In this document: in pieces, positions 1 through 8,352 of the stretch
Numbering within the stretch: position 1 is the first letter of the stretch
Layout: the number at the start of each line of letters is the position of its first letter
DNA from: Solimonas_A sp052035235
GTDB taxonomy: Bacteria; Pseudomonadota; Gammaproteobacteria; Nevskiales; Nevskiaceae
Reading direction: 5' to 3'
DNA: 64,000 bases
Assembly: GCA_052035235.1 (NCBI GenBank)
Contig: JBPOHT010000020.1
Span: 1-64,000 of the forward strand
The notes under the pieces: model-generated
Database searches by the model: none
What the model saw: only the letters and a program-made list of their open reading frames with translations
What the model was told of the DNA's origin: nothing
Made by a program: the position numbers and the translations under genes

Positions 1-70
1 CCTGATCCACAACCGCCAACTTAAAGGCCATCGTGTAATCGCGCTGCGTCCTCTTAACCCTTGATTCCAT
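1..70 (-). CDS. IS3-family transposase OrfA, N-terminal fragment (runs off left edge)
   Basis: On the minus strand an ATG at 68-70 opens a frame that stays open to the window edge. It reads M-E-S-R-V-K-R-T-Q-R-D-Y and continues T-M-A-F-K-L-A-V-V-D-Q. This start (basic, then the DYTxAFKLxVV stretch leading into a helix-turn-helix) is typical of OrfA of IS3-family elements, the DNA-binding half of a frameshifted transposase. Only 23 codons are inside the window, so the catalytic DDE half and completeness of the element cannot be judged. The family call rests on recognising this short N-terminus. Confidence 0.65.
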   Translation of the reverse strand, partial: MESRVKRTQRDYTMAFKLAVVDQ

Positions 71-125
71 TTGACTCTCCTTCTCGGCTTCGAAAAGGTG
101 TCAACCCTGAGCAGGACGGGTCAAC
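1..125 (-). mobile_element. Terminal part of an IS3-type insertion sequence
   Basis: The orfA start at 70 is followed outward by about 50 bp of non-coding sequence. It contains two GTCAAC copies (100-105 and 120-125) 20 bp apart, as expected for a transposase-binding terminal inverted repeat. The outer boundary near 122-125 is inferred only; the other end and any target-site duplication lie outside the window. The element abuts the terminator of the next gene. Confidence 0.4.
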
Positions 126-127
126 GC

Positions 128-165
128 AACGAAAAAGGGCGGCCTCCAGGCCGCCCTTTTTCGTT
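128..165. terminator. Bidirectional rho-independent terminator
   Basis: A perfect 17-bp stem (128-144 with 149-165) closes on a TCCA loop. The GC core is flanked by A5 and T5 runs, so it can stop transcription in either direction. It lies directly after the outer-membrane protein gene on the minus strand and separates it from the insertion sequence. Confidence 0.85.
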
Positions 166-179
166 GATGCCGTCGCCGC

Positions 180-1070
180 TTAGATCTTGAAATCGAGACG
201 CACGCCGAAGTGGTAGCCGTACACGCGCGAGTCACGGTCCGCACGGTACACCAAGCCACCGCCACCGATGCGGATGTCCGGGATCCACTCGGAGTTCAGC
301 GTGATCGGCACTTCCAGGTTGACGCCGTAGGACACGCCGTCGAAGGTCTCGCTGGCCGCGCCACGCTCGGCCTTCATCGAGGAATAGCCGATGGGCACCG
401 AGATCTCGATCAACTCGAACAGTGAACCGGTGGGCACCACGAAGATGCCGTAGTACTCGCCGACCTCGAACTTCTTGGCACCGTCATCCTTGTCGTCTGC
501 CACGCCATAGTGCAGTTCCAGGCCCACGGCATCGAGCAGGCGCATGCCAGCGCGGATGCGATACATGCTGGACTCGAGTTCATCGCCGCCGAAGGCGGTC
601 TCCAGTGCATCGTCCGACAGTGCCAGGGTGATCTCGGCCTTGTCCACGCCCAGGTAGAAGTGGAAGGGCTCGCCGGAGTCTTCGCTGGCGGTCTCTTCGG
701 CAGGGGCTTCCTCGGCGGCGGCTTCTTCAACCGGGGCTTCCTCGACCGGCGCGGATTCCGCGCTCAGGTCAGCGGCAACGCCATCAGCCGGGGCAGCTTC
801 GGCAGACGCATCGGCCGGGGCGGCTTCTTCGGCCGGGGCAGCTTCTGCAGCGGCATCCGCCGGAGCCATCTCGGTGCCGGCGGCATCAGCGGCAGTGGCA
901 TCGGCCGCAGCCTCGGTATCGGCAGGCGCCTCGGCCGCCATCTCCTCGGCGGGGGCGACTTCGGCAGACTCAGGAGCCACGGCCTCGTCGGCGGCGGGAT
1001 CCTGCGCCAGGGCCGGCAGTGAGAACAGCACTCCCATCAACACCGCAGCGGCGCTCGCGGACCTTTTCAT
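180..1070 (-). CDS. Outer-membrane beta-barrel protein with long acidic Ala/Pro/Glu linker
   Basis: The 296-residue product starts with a clear signal peptide (residues 1-22, ending A-L-A-Q). Residues about 24-134 are almost only Ala, Glu, Pro, Asp, Thr and Ser, with repeated APAEE/APADA units and no Lys or Arg. The last about 160 residues alternate hydrophobic and polar residues and are Gly/Tyr rich, as in a small 8-strand-type outer-membrane barrel, ending in R-L-D-F-K-I. A strong Shine-Dalgarno (AGGGGGAGAT) precedes the ATG. No named family is recognised. The linker could span periplasm or peptidoglycan, or be a surface extension; this is inference. Confidence 0.75.
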   Translation of the reverse strand: MKRSASAAAVLMGVLFSLPALAQDPAADEAVAPESAEVAPAEEMAAEAPADTEAAADATAADAAGTEMAPADAAAEAAPAEEAAPADASAEAAPADGVAADLSAESAPVEEAPVEEAAAEEAPAEETASEDSGEPFHFYLGVDKAEITLALSDDALETAFGGDELESSMYRIRAGMRLLDAVGLELHYGVADDKDDGAKKFEVGEYYGIFVVPTGSLFELIEISVPIGYSSMKAERGAASETFDGVSYGVNLEVPITLNSEWIPDIRIGGGGLVYRADRDSRVYGYHFGVRLDFKI

Positions 1071-1261
1071 ATCTCCCCCTTAGGAATGTTTGAAACGCTA
1101 TTTAGTCAGGTGCGCCGAATGTTCCCGCATTTTTCTTTGCAAATCCAGCGATTGATGAGGCTCATGCAGACGGACTAGGTGCGTCCCGGGACCCCGCCTG
1201 CCACTCGGGCCGTAAGGGTCCGGGCTCGACGTTCCGACGCTGCGGCCCTAGCATTGTCGCC

Positions 1262-2167
1262 ATGTCCTCGCTTCCACCCATCCTGGCACGCTGGTCTGCC
1301 GGTGCCGTCCTGCTGTTCGCCGCGGCCGGCGGCGCCGTGGCGCAGCAGGATGCTGCCGTAATGCTGACCCAGGTCACGGTGGAGGGCCCCGTCCACAGCA
1401 CCGATCTCGATGCCGCCCTGACAGCCCTGCAGGGCCGCTCGGTGGACGACGCACTGCTGTCCGAGGCCGAGGCGCTGGTGCGGGACTACTACGACTGGCT
1501 GGAGTGGCGCGACGTCCAGGTGTCGGTAGGGCGCAGCGAGGAGGCTGCCGGCAACCTGCAGTTCCGGGTCGAGGCCCAGCCGCCACTGCCGCCGCCGGAA
1601 CCCCCGGTCGCCCTGGCGGAACCGGAACCCGCGAAGAAGCGTGCCCGGAAGCGCGAGGCGCCGATCCTGGCCACCGACTACGACAGCTGGCTGCGCTCGC
1701 CGGCACGCGTGCTGGTGGACGCCGACCAGCGCCGGCTCTGGCTCAAGCGCGGCAAGCAGATCGTCAGCTACACGGTCGCGGTCGGTACCGAGAACACGCC
1801 GACGCCGCCGGGCGTCTATCGCGTGGAGCAGATCGCCCACCGCCCCACCTGGTATCCCACCGCGACGATCCGCCGCGATCACGCCGCGCGCGGCATCAAG
1901 CTGCCCAGCGTCGTGCCCCCGGGCGAGGGCAACCCGCTGGGAGCCTGGTTCGTGCGGCTGCAGGACTCCATTGGCATCCATGGCACCAACGAGCCCGCCT
2001 CCATCGGGCAAGCCAGCAGCTACGGCTGCGTACGCATGCACGAACGCGACCTGGAAGAGCTGGCACGCACCCTGCGCCCCGGCGACCGTGTGCTGGTCAT
2101 CGGCGAACCGGCAGCGGCGGCGGGCCAGCAGGTCAGCCTGCGCGATACCGTAGGAGCACACCCGTGA
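1262..2167 (+). CDS. L,D-transpeptidase (YkuD domain), secreted
   Basis: The 301-residue protein has a signal peptide cleaved near A-V-A/Q28. A domain at about 33-95 (T-Q-V-T-V-E-G-P start, short helices and strands) resembles a POTRA-like module. A Pro/Lys-rich linker (about 103-130) follows, then a YkuD catalytic domain (about 145-282). The catalytic region shows I-H-G-T with His240 and S-Y-G-C-V-R-M with Cys256; the usual S-H-G-C has Tyr in place of His. The family crosslinks peptidoglycan or attaches proteins to it in the periplasm. The stop overlaps the GTG start of the NUDIX gene, so the two are probably co-translated. The POTRA-like reading is tentative. Confidence 0.85.
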   Translation: MSSLPPILARWSAGAVLLFAAAGGAVAQQDAAVMLTQVTVEGPVHSTDLDAALTALQGRSVDDALLSEAEALVRDYYDWLEWRDVQVSVGRSEEAAGNLQFRVEAQPPLPPPEPPVALAEPEPAKKRARKREAPILATDYDSWLRSPARVLVDADQRRLWLKRGKQIVSYTVAVGTENTPTPPGVYRVEQIAHRPTWYPTATIRRDHAARGIKLPSVVPPGEGNPLGAWFVRLQDSIGIHGTNEPASIGQASSYGCVRMHERDLEELARTLRPGDRVLVIGEPAAAAGQQVSLRDTVGAHP

Positions 2168-2757
2168 TACCGCCGGCCATCAAGTTCTGCAACCTCTGCG
2201 GCCACGGCGTGGACCTGCGGATTCCGCCCGACGACCACCTCGAACGCCACGTCTGCGGCCACTGCGGCAACATCCAGTACCTCAATCCCAAGGCGATCGT
2301 CGGCATCGTCCCGGAGTCCGAGGACGGCCGCATCCTGATGTGCCGCCGCAACATCGAGCCGCGCCTGGGCCTCTGGACCTTCCCCGCGGGCTTCATGGAG
2401 CTGGGCGAGACCAGCGGCCAGGGTGCCGCCCGCGAGGCGCTCGAGGAATCCCAGGCTACGGTCGAACCGCTGGAGCTGATCGCGGTGATCAACGTGCCCT
2501 ACGTCAGCCAGGTATACCTGATCCACCGCGGACGGCTGGTCGGCAGCCACTTCGGACCCACGGTGGAAAGCTCCGAGGTACGGCTGATGCGCGAGGACGA
2601 GATCCCCTGGGACGACATCGCCTTCCCGACGATCTGGCACAGCCTGAAGTTCTTCTTCGAGGACCGCCGCCGCGGGCGTTACGAAACGCACAGCCTGGAC
2701 CTCAAGTTCCGCCCTCGCCCGCCGCAGCGCGACGAAATCAGCGGTGGAAACATCTAG
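2164..2757 (+). CDS. NUDIX hydrolase with N-terminal zinc ribbon
   Basis: The 197-residue protein starts at GTG 2164, overlapping the upstream stop in GTGA; longer upstream frames lack family similarity. Cys9-x2-Cys12 and Cys31-x2-Cys34 form a zinc ribbon like the one in NudC-type enzymes. The Nudix box begins at Gly76 (G-x5-E-x7-R-E-x2-E-E), the metal-binding loop that hydrolyses nucleoside diphosphates linked to X. The SQPWPFPxS motif of NADH pyrophosphatases is absent, so an ADP-ribose-type or other substrate is more likely. The exact substrate cannot be read from sequence. Confidence 0.88.
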   Translation: MIPPAIKFCNLCGHGVDLRIPPDDHLERHVCGHCGNIQYLNPKAIVGIVPESEDGRILMCRRNIEPRLGLWTFPAGFMELGETSGQGAAREALEESQATVEPLELIAVINVPYVSQVYLIHRGRLVGSHFGPTVESSEVRLMREDEIPWDDIAFPTIWHSLKFFFEDRRRGRYETHSLDLKFRPRPPQRDEISGGNI

Positions 2758-2769
2758 CGTGCCGGCGTC

Positions 2770-2807
2770 ATCCCCTATATCGGGGGTCTGCCCCCGATAT
2801 AGGGGAT
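2770..2807. repeat. Perfect 17-bp inverted repeat, TCTG loop
   Basis: Arms 2770-2786 and 2791-2807 are perfectly complementary (ATCCCCTATATCGGGGG and its complement) around a 4-nt loop. No T-run follows, so it is not a standard terminator. It could be an operator, a termination hairpin for the NUDIX gene, or an RNA-stability element. Confidence 0.7.
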
Positions 2808-2826
2808 ACCCCCCCACGTAGGGGTA
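2807..2826 (+). promoter_or_regulatory. TACCCC...GGGGTA dyad, possible LuxR/NarL-type operator
   Basis: The segment TACCCCC-CCACGT-AGGGGTA is an imperfect dyad sharing its left edge with the preceding hairpin. It lies about 70 bp before the lipoprotein start, a distance that suits an activator or repressor site. TACCCC/GGGGTA half-sites are typical of NarL/LuxR-type helix-turn-helix regulators. A further palindrome, CGTAAATTACG, follows near 2847. The regulator is unknown and not in the window. Confidence 0.35.
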
Positions 2827-2896
2827 ATACGCGCCGGGTCGTCTCCGTAAATTACGAGCCACCCAGGATCGGGTGATCAGTTTCCGGAGACTCTCA

Positions 2897-4015
2897 ATGA
2901 TGAAAAACACAAAGGCCACGCTGCGCATGACGGCGCTCGCCGCGATGCTGGCCGTGGGCGGAATGTCGTCTGGCTGCAGCGACAATGACGACGGCGGCCC
3001 CGGCGGCAGCGCCGGTGGCGGTGGCGGTGGCGCTGGCGGCACCGGAGCCGCAGTGGGCTTCGGCGGTACCGGTGGCCCGGCCCGCGCTGCCGCGGAAGCG
3101 GTGTCGTTGTCGACCGTCGTGGCCGCCGCCGCGGCCGTAGCCGATGTCATTCCGGCACCGGCTCCCGAAATGGTCAAGGCCGCCAAGGCCGAGAGCGTCT
3201 GCTCGAGCGGCAGCCTGGCCAATCGCAGCAGCAGCACGGGCACCAATGCAGGGGTGCCGTTCGCGGGCGCTTCCGGCACATCGTTCACACTGGGCGGCGC
3301 TGATTTCGCCAACTGCGTGATCGCCGCGAGCTCTGGGAACAATGGCGGCATCACCGTCGACAGCAAGACGTCGATCAACGGTCCCATCACCACCGGCTCC
3401 GCCCCTGGCCTGGCCTTCGTTTCGATCGGCGACTCCGACAGCAAGACCCTGGACTATGTCGTCGACATCAAGTCCAGCGGCTCGGTCAACGGGCAGTCGT
3501 TCAATGCGACTTCCAAGGCGATCCTGAGCCAGTTCTACCGCTTCGATGTCAAATCGATCACCGGCGGCTCCGAGCAGCAGCTTTTCAGCATCTTCAAGTT
3601 CAAGGCCGAATCCACCGGCTCCTCAGGCGGCCAAAGCGGTTCGGGCAGCGCTACCGGCCTGGTGCGGTACGGCAAGAGCATGAACGAGCGATTCAAGTTC
3701 GTCAGTGACGAAAGCGGTTTCTCGATGAATGGCAGTTACTTCTACGACCTGACCACCTGCTCGGGGGAGGTCGCCGTGGAGACCCTGCAGCCACTTACCG
3801 TGGCCCCCGGCGGCCTGAGCGCTGGCCAGCTCAAGCTGACTGCGGGCGGGAAGAGCGTCACGGTCAGCTACGAGAACGGCGGCGTGGTCTATAACAAGGG
3901 AGAGGCCGACGAGCGCGTCTTCACCCAGCAGGAAGCCGCGCAGGCCGCAGCGCAGAATGCCTGCGCCGGCGCTCTGGGGCTGACCCCGGGCGCAGCTCTG
4001 GCGTACCTGCCGTAA
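2897..4015 (+). CDS. Gly-rich lipoprotein of unknown function
   Basis: The start is ATG 2897, because GGAGA lies 6 bp upstream; an in-frame GTG at 2873 is less likely. The 372-residue product has a lipoprotein signal with lipidated Cys27 (M-S-S-G-C). A Gly-rich segment (about 33-58), an Ala-rich stretch and a Ser/Gly/Thr-rich body follow, with a few Cys residues that may pair. Composition suggests an exported, surface-exposed or periplasmic protein. No catalytic motif or family is recognised. Its promoter region carries two conspicuous dyads, so it is probably conditionally expressed. Confidence 0.75.
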   Translation: MMKNTKATLRMTALAAMLAVGGMSSGCSDNDDGGPGGSAGGGGGGAGGTGAAVGFGGTGGPARAAAEAVSLSTVVAAAAAVADVIPAPAPEMVKAAKAESVCSSGSLANRSSSTGTNAGVPFAGASGTSFTLGGADFANCVIAASSGNNGGITVDSKTSINGPITTGSAPGLAFVSIGDSDSKTLDYVVDIKSSGSVNGQSFNATSKAILSQFYRFDVKSITGGSEQQLFSIFKFKAESTGSSGGQSGSGSATGLVRYGKSMNERFKFVSDESGFSMNGSYFYDLTTCSGEVAVETLQPLTVAPGGLSAGQLKLTAGGKSVTVSYENGGVVYNKGEADERVFTQQEAAQAAAQNACAGALGLTPGAALAYLP

Positions 4016-4033
4016 CCCTTCAGCCAGCGGCCC

Positions 4034-4066
4034 GGAAAGGCCCCGCTCCGGCGGGGCCTTTCTTTT
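4034..4066 (+). terminator. Rho-independent terminator after lipoprotein gene
   Basis: Stem AAAGGCCCCGC (4036-4046) pairs with 4051-4061 around TCCG and is followed by a T-rich tail. It ends the transcript of the lipoprotein gene. Confidence 0.85.
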
Positions 4067-4160
4067 GCTGTCCGGGACCAGTCCGGACGGACGACCCCGC
4101 GAGCGCTGCAGTTTCGTTTAAAATACGTTCCCCGATTGTCCCAGCCGCCCTGTAGAAGCC

Positions 4161-4484
4161 ATGACCTTCGTCGTTACCGAAAACTGCATCAAGTGCAAGT
4201 ACACCGACTGCGTGGAAGTCTGCCCGGTCGATTGTTTCCACGAAGGCCCCAATTTCCTGGTGATCGACCCCGAGGAGTGCATCGACTGCACCCTCTGCGA
4301 GCCGGAGTGCCCGGCCGAGGCGATCTTCGCCGAGGACGACCTGCCGGGTGACCAGGCCCAGTTCAAGCAGCTCAATGCCGAGCTGACCAAGATTTGGCCG
4401 GTGATCACCGAGAAGAAGGACATGGCGCCGGATGCCAAGGAATGGGACGGCAAGCCGGGCAAGCTGGCCGCCCTGGAGCGCTAG
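4161..4484 (+). CDS. fdxA: 7Fe ferredoxin FdxA
   Basis: The 107-residue length and order are those of FdxA, the [3Fe-4S][4Fe-4S] seven-iron ferredoxin. Cluster ligands appear as Cys9, Cys17, Cys21 and Cys40, Cys43, Cys46, Cys50, with further Cys12 and Cys25. The long acidic C-terminal tail (to K-L-A-A-L-E-R) is typical. It is a soluble electron carrier; the redox partner is not encoded nearby. It is monocistronic, between a terminator upstream and two downstream. A TAAAAT box at 4119-4124 may be its -10, but no clear -35 is seen. Confidence 0.95.
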   Translation: MTFVVTENCIKCKYTDCVEVCPVDCFHEGPNFLVIDPEECIDCTLCEPECPAEAIFAEDDLPGDQAQFKQLNAELTKIWPVITEKKDMAPDAKEWDGKPGKLAALER

Positions 4485-4499
4485 TCCGCAGGATCCCGA

Positions 4500-4530
4500 C
4501 GCGGCGAACCCCGGTTCGCCGCGTTTTTTG
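4500..4530 (+). terminator. Terminator of fdxA
   Basis: Stem CGCGGCGAACC pairs with GGTTCGCCGCG around two C residues, followed by T6. Confidence 0.85.
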
Positions 4531-4541
4531 TTGCCCGCCGC

Positions 4542-4577
4542 CACGAAAAAGCCCGCCTTCCGGCGGGCTTTTTCGTG
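4542..4577. terminator. Bidirectional terminator between fdxA and argG
   Basis: A long symmetric hairpin (CACGAAAAAGCCCGCC paired with its complement around TTCC) has A5 and T5 flanks. It serves argG on the minus strand and gives a second stop for fdxA. Confidence 0.85.
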
Positions 4578-4631
4578 GGCGGCTTGGCTCCTGCCTTTCG
4601 CCGCACTTCCGCCATCCATGGCGGTCGCCGC

Positions 4632-5846
<1,215 letters not shown>

Positions 5847-6012
5847 GGTTTCTTCTTGAACCGGATCGAGGAAAAAGCGCGCGGATTTTGCCTGAATTTT
5901 GACCGGAAGGGGGCCCCAGACGCAGACGCCACCCCACGGCGCCCCCGGAATCGGGGAAAATACCGGACCGCGCGTCCCCGAGAGTCCGCGCACGCCCCAT
6001 CCGGAACCCAAC

Positions 6013-6702
6013 TTGAACGATCAGACCGCCCCTGCCCCCTCCCCCCGGCCGCCCAAGCTCGGCCATCGCTTCCGCGGCTTCCTGCCCGTGGTGGTGGACG
6101 TGGAGACCGGCGGGTTCAACGCCCAGACCGACGCCCTGCTGGAGATCGCCGCCGTGATCCTGGGCGTGGACGAGAACGGTGACCTGGTGCGGCGCCAGAC
6201 CGTGTTCTCCCATGTCACCCCCTTCCCGGGCGCCAACCTGGAGAAGGCGTCGATGGAGATCAACGGCATCAAGGTGGACAACCCGCTGCGCCTGGCGCGG
6301 CCGGAGACCGAGGCCCTGGCACATATCTTCAAGCCGATCCGCCAGGCAGTCTCGGAGAACGGCTGCACCCGCGCCATCCTGGTCGGCCACAACGCCCATT
6401 TCGACCTGGGCTTCCTCAATGCCGCCATTGCCCGCACCGGCATCAAGCGCAGCCCCTTCCATCCCTTCTCGGCCTTCGACACCGTGACCCTGGCCGGCGC
6501 CATGCTGGGCCAGACCGTGCTGGCACGCTCGCTGCAGCTGGCCGGCCTCGGCCACGACCAGAGCGAGGCACACTCGGCGATCTACGACGCCGAGAAGACC
6601 GCCGATCTGTTCTGCCTGCTGGTCAACCGTCTCAAGGGCCTGCTGCCCGCCGAGGGCGGCGCTGGCAGCGAGGAATCCCGGGAAGCCGGGGACGCGGAGT
6701 GA
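6013..6702 (+). CDS. rnt: Ribonuclease T
   Basis: The DEDDh exonuclease domain begins L-P-V-V-V-D-V-E-T-G-G-F with Asp29 and Glu31. The later V-G-H-N-A-H-F-D and G-H-D-Q-S-E-A-H-S-A-I-Y-D-A segments supply the other catalytic residues. RNase T trims the 3' ends of tRNAs and other stable RNAs. No ATG fits the usual length, so TTG 6013 (229 residues) is chosen; an ATG at 5899 would add 38 low-complexity residues. No clear Shine-Dalgarno is seen, so the start is uncertain. The last about 20 residues are Gly/Glu-rich and not conserved. Confidence 0.93.
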   Translation: MNDQTAPAPSPRPPKLGHRFRGFLPVVVDVETGGFNAQTDALLEIAAVILGVDENGDLVRRQTVFSHVTPFPGANLEKASMEINGIKVDNPLRLARPETEALAHIFKPIRQAVSENGCTRAILVGHNAHFDLGFLNAAIARTGIKRSPFHPFSAFDTVTLAGAMLGQTVLARSLQLAGLGHDQSEAHSAIYDAEKTADLFCLLVNRLKGLLPAEGGAGSEESREAGDAE

Positions 6703-6819
6703 ACCAGGGCTCGTGCGCCGGGCGGGCCGCGTTAAGCCCGGAGCAAGGCCGCAACCTGCAATCTCCTGTGTTCTTTTAGAATCGCCCGCAAACCCCGGAT
6801 CTTAGCCAGCCCCAACCTG

Positions 6820-8337
6820 ATGCCGACCCTGCCCCGCTGCCTGCTGACGATGCTCCTCGCCCTGGCACTGGCCGGGCCGGCGCAGGCGTTCAGTTTCAAC
6901 GACGTCGCACGCCGTGCGCAGACGCTCTCCGAGCGCTCCTACGAAAAGCCGGACACCCGGCTGCCCAAGGAACTGGCCGACCTGGGCTACGACCAGTACC
7001 GCGACATCCGTTTCAAGCAGGACCAGTCGCTGTGGCGCAAGGCCAAGCTGCCGTTCGAGCTGCAGTTCTTCCACCCGGGCCTTTATTACAACCAGGAAGT
7101 GAAGATCAACCTGGTCACGGCGCAGGGCGTCACGCCGTTCCGCTTCAACCCGGACTACTTCGACTACGGCCGCAACAACATCGACAAGTCCAAGTTCAAG
7201 GACCTGGGCTACGCGGGCTTTCGCGCGCACTTCCCACTGAACTCCAAGGCCTACAAGGACGAGCTGATCGTCTTCCTGGGCGCCAGCTACTTCCGCGCCC
7301 TGGGCAAGGGCCAGCGCTACGGCCTGTCGGCCCGCGCGCTGGCGGTGGACACCGGCCTGATGTCCGGCGAGGAATTCCCGCACTTCAATGAGTTCTGGGT
7401 GCAGGCGCCCAAGGCCGGCGACCAGGAGCTGCTGATCTATGCGCTGCTGGACTCCAAGCGCCTGGCCGGCGCCTACCAGTTCCGCATCAAGCCCGGCGAG
7501 ACCACCCAGATCGAGGTCAGGAGCCGCATCTACCTGCGCGAGGAGGTCGGCAAGCTCGGGGTTGCCCCGCTGACCAGCATGTTCCTGTTCGGCGAGAACC
7601 AGCCCAACCAGAATGCCGACTACCGCCCCGAGGTCCACGATTCCGACGGCCTGCTGGTGCAGGCCGACAAGGAATGGCTGTGGCGCCCGCTGTCCAACCC
7701 GCGGCGCCTGCTGATTACCTCCTTCGGCACCAGCGGCCCCAAGGGCTATGGCCTGATGCAGCGTGACCGCAACTTCAGTCACTACGAGGACCTGGAGGCG
7801 CACTACGAGCAGCGCCCCAGCGCCTGGGTGGAGCCCAAGGGCAACTGGGGGCCGGGCCGGGTGGAGCTGGTGCAGATTCCCACGCCGGACGAGACCAACG
7901 ACAACGTCGTGGCCTACTGGGTGCCGGAACAGCTGCCCTCGCCGGGCAAGCCGCTGGACCTGGAGTACACGCTGCACTGGCAGAAGAACAAGGAAACCCG
8001 GCCGGAGGGACTGGCGCGGGTGGTGCAGTCCCGCTTCGGCCACGGCCTGATGCGCGGCCCCGATGACAGCATCCGCTTCCATGTGGATTTCGAGGGTGGC
8101 GCACTGCCTGACCTGCCGGACGACGCCAAGCTGGTCGGCGGCATCTGGGTGGGCGACAACGGCGAACTGCTGGAGCGCCAGACCTACCGCAACACCGCTA
8201 CCGGCGGCTGGCGCATCACCCTGCGCGTGAAGCGCCAGGATCCGGAGAAACCGCTGGAGATGCGCGCCGTGCTGCGCAACGACAAGGACACGCTCTCCGA
8301 AACCTGGAGCTACATCCTGCCCGGCGAGCCCAAGTAG
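6820..8337 (+). CDS. opgG: Periplasmic glucan biosynthesis protein OpgG (MdoG)
   Basis: The 505-residue protein has a signal peptide (cut near A-Q-A/F24) and then the typical OpgG start F-S-F-N-D-V-A-R-R-A. Further conserved blocks include F-H-P-G-L-Y-Y-N and G-A-S-Y-F-R-A-L. OpgG works in the periplasm with OpgH to build osmoregulated periplasmic glucans (branching of the beta-1,2 backbone). opgH follows 15 bp downstream, so the two form an operon. A TAGAAT box at 6777-6782 is a possible -10. Confidence 0.96.
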   Translation: MPTLPRCLLTMLLALALAGPAQAFSFNDVARRAQTLSERSYEKPDTRLPKELADLGYDQYRDIRFKQDQSLWRKAKLPFELQFFHPGLYYNQEVKINLVTAQGVTPFRFNPDYFDYGRNNIDKSKFKDLGYAGFRAHFPLNSKAYKDELIVFLGASYFRALGKGQRYGLSARALAVDTGLMSGEEFPHFNEFWVQAPKAGDQELLIYALLDSKRLAGAYQFRIKPGETTQIEVRSRIYLREEVGKLGVAPLTSMFLFGENQPNQNADYRPEVHDSDGLLVQADKEWLWRPLSNPRRLLITSFGTSGPKGYGLMQRDRNFSHYEDLEAHYEQRPSAWVEPKGNWGPGRVELVQIPTPDETNDNVVAYWVPEQLPSPGKPLDLEYTLHWQKNKETRPEGLARVVQSRFGHGLMRGPDDSIRFHVDFEGGALPDLPDDAKLVGGIWVGDNGELLERQTYRNTATGGWRITLRVKRQDPEKPLEMRAVLRNDKDTLSETWSYILPGEPK

Positions 8338-8352
8338 GCTCGGGGCCGATCC

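Noticed and set aside
2020..3444. 474-residue minus-strand frame over the NUDIX and lipoprotein genes
   Set aside because: It is antisense to two supported genes, with low-complexity Ala/Pro-rich sequence.
5899..6012. ATG start for RNase T at 5899
   Set aside because: It adds 38 Pro/Thr-rich residues without similarity to the family; the TTG at 6013 gives the expected length.
5847..6012. ArgR box in the argG-rnt interval
   Set aside because: Only one half-like TGAATTTTGA is visible; a second half-site in the right spacing is missing.
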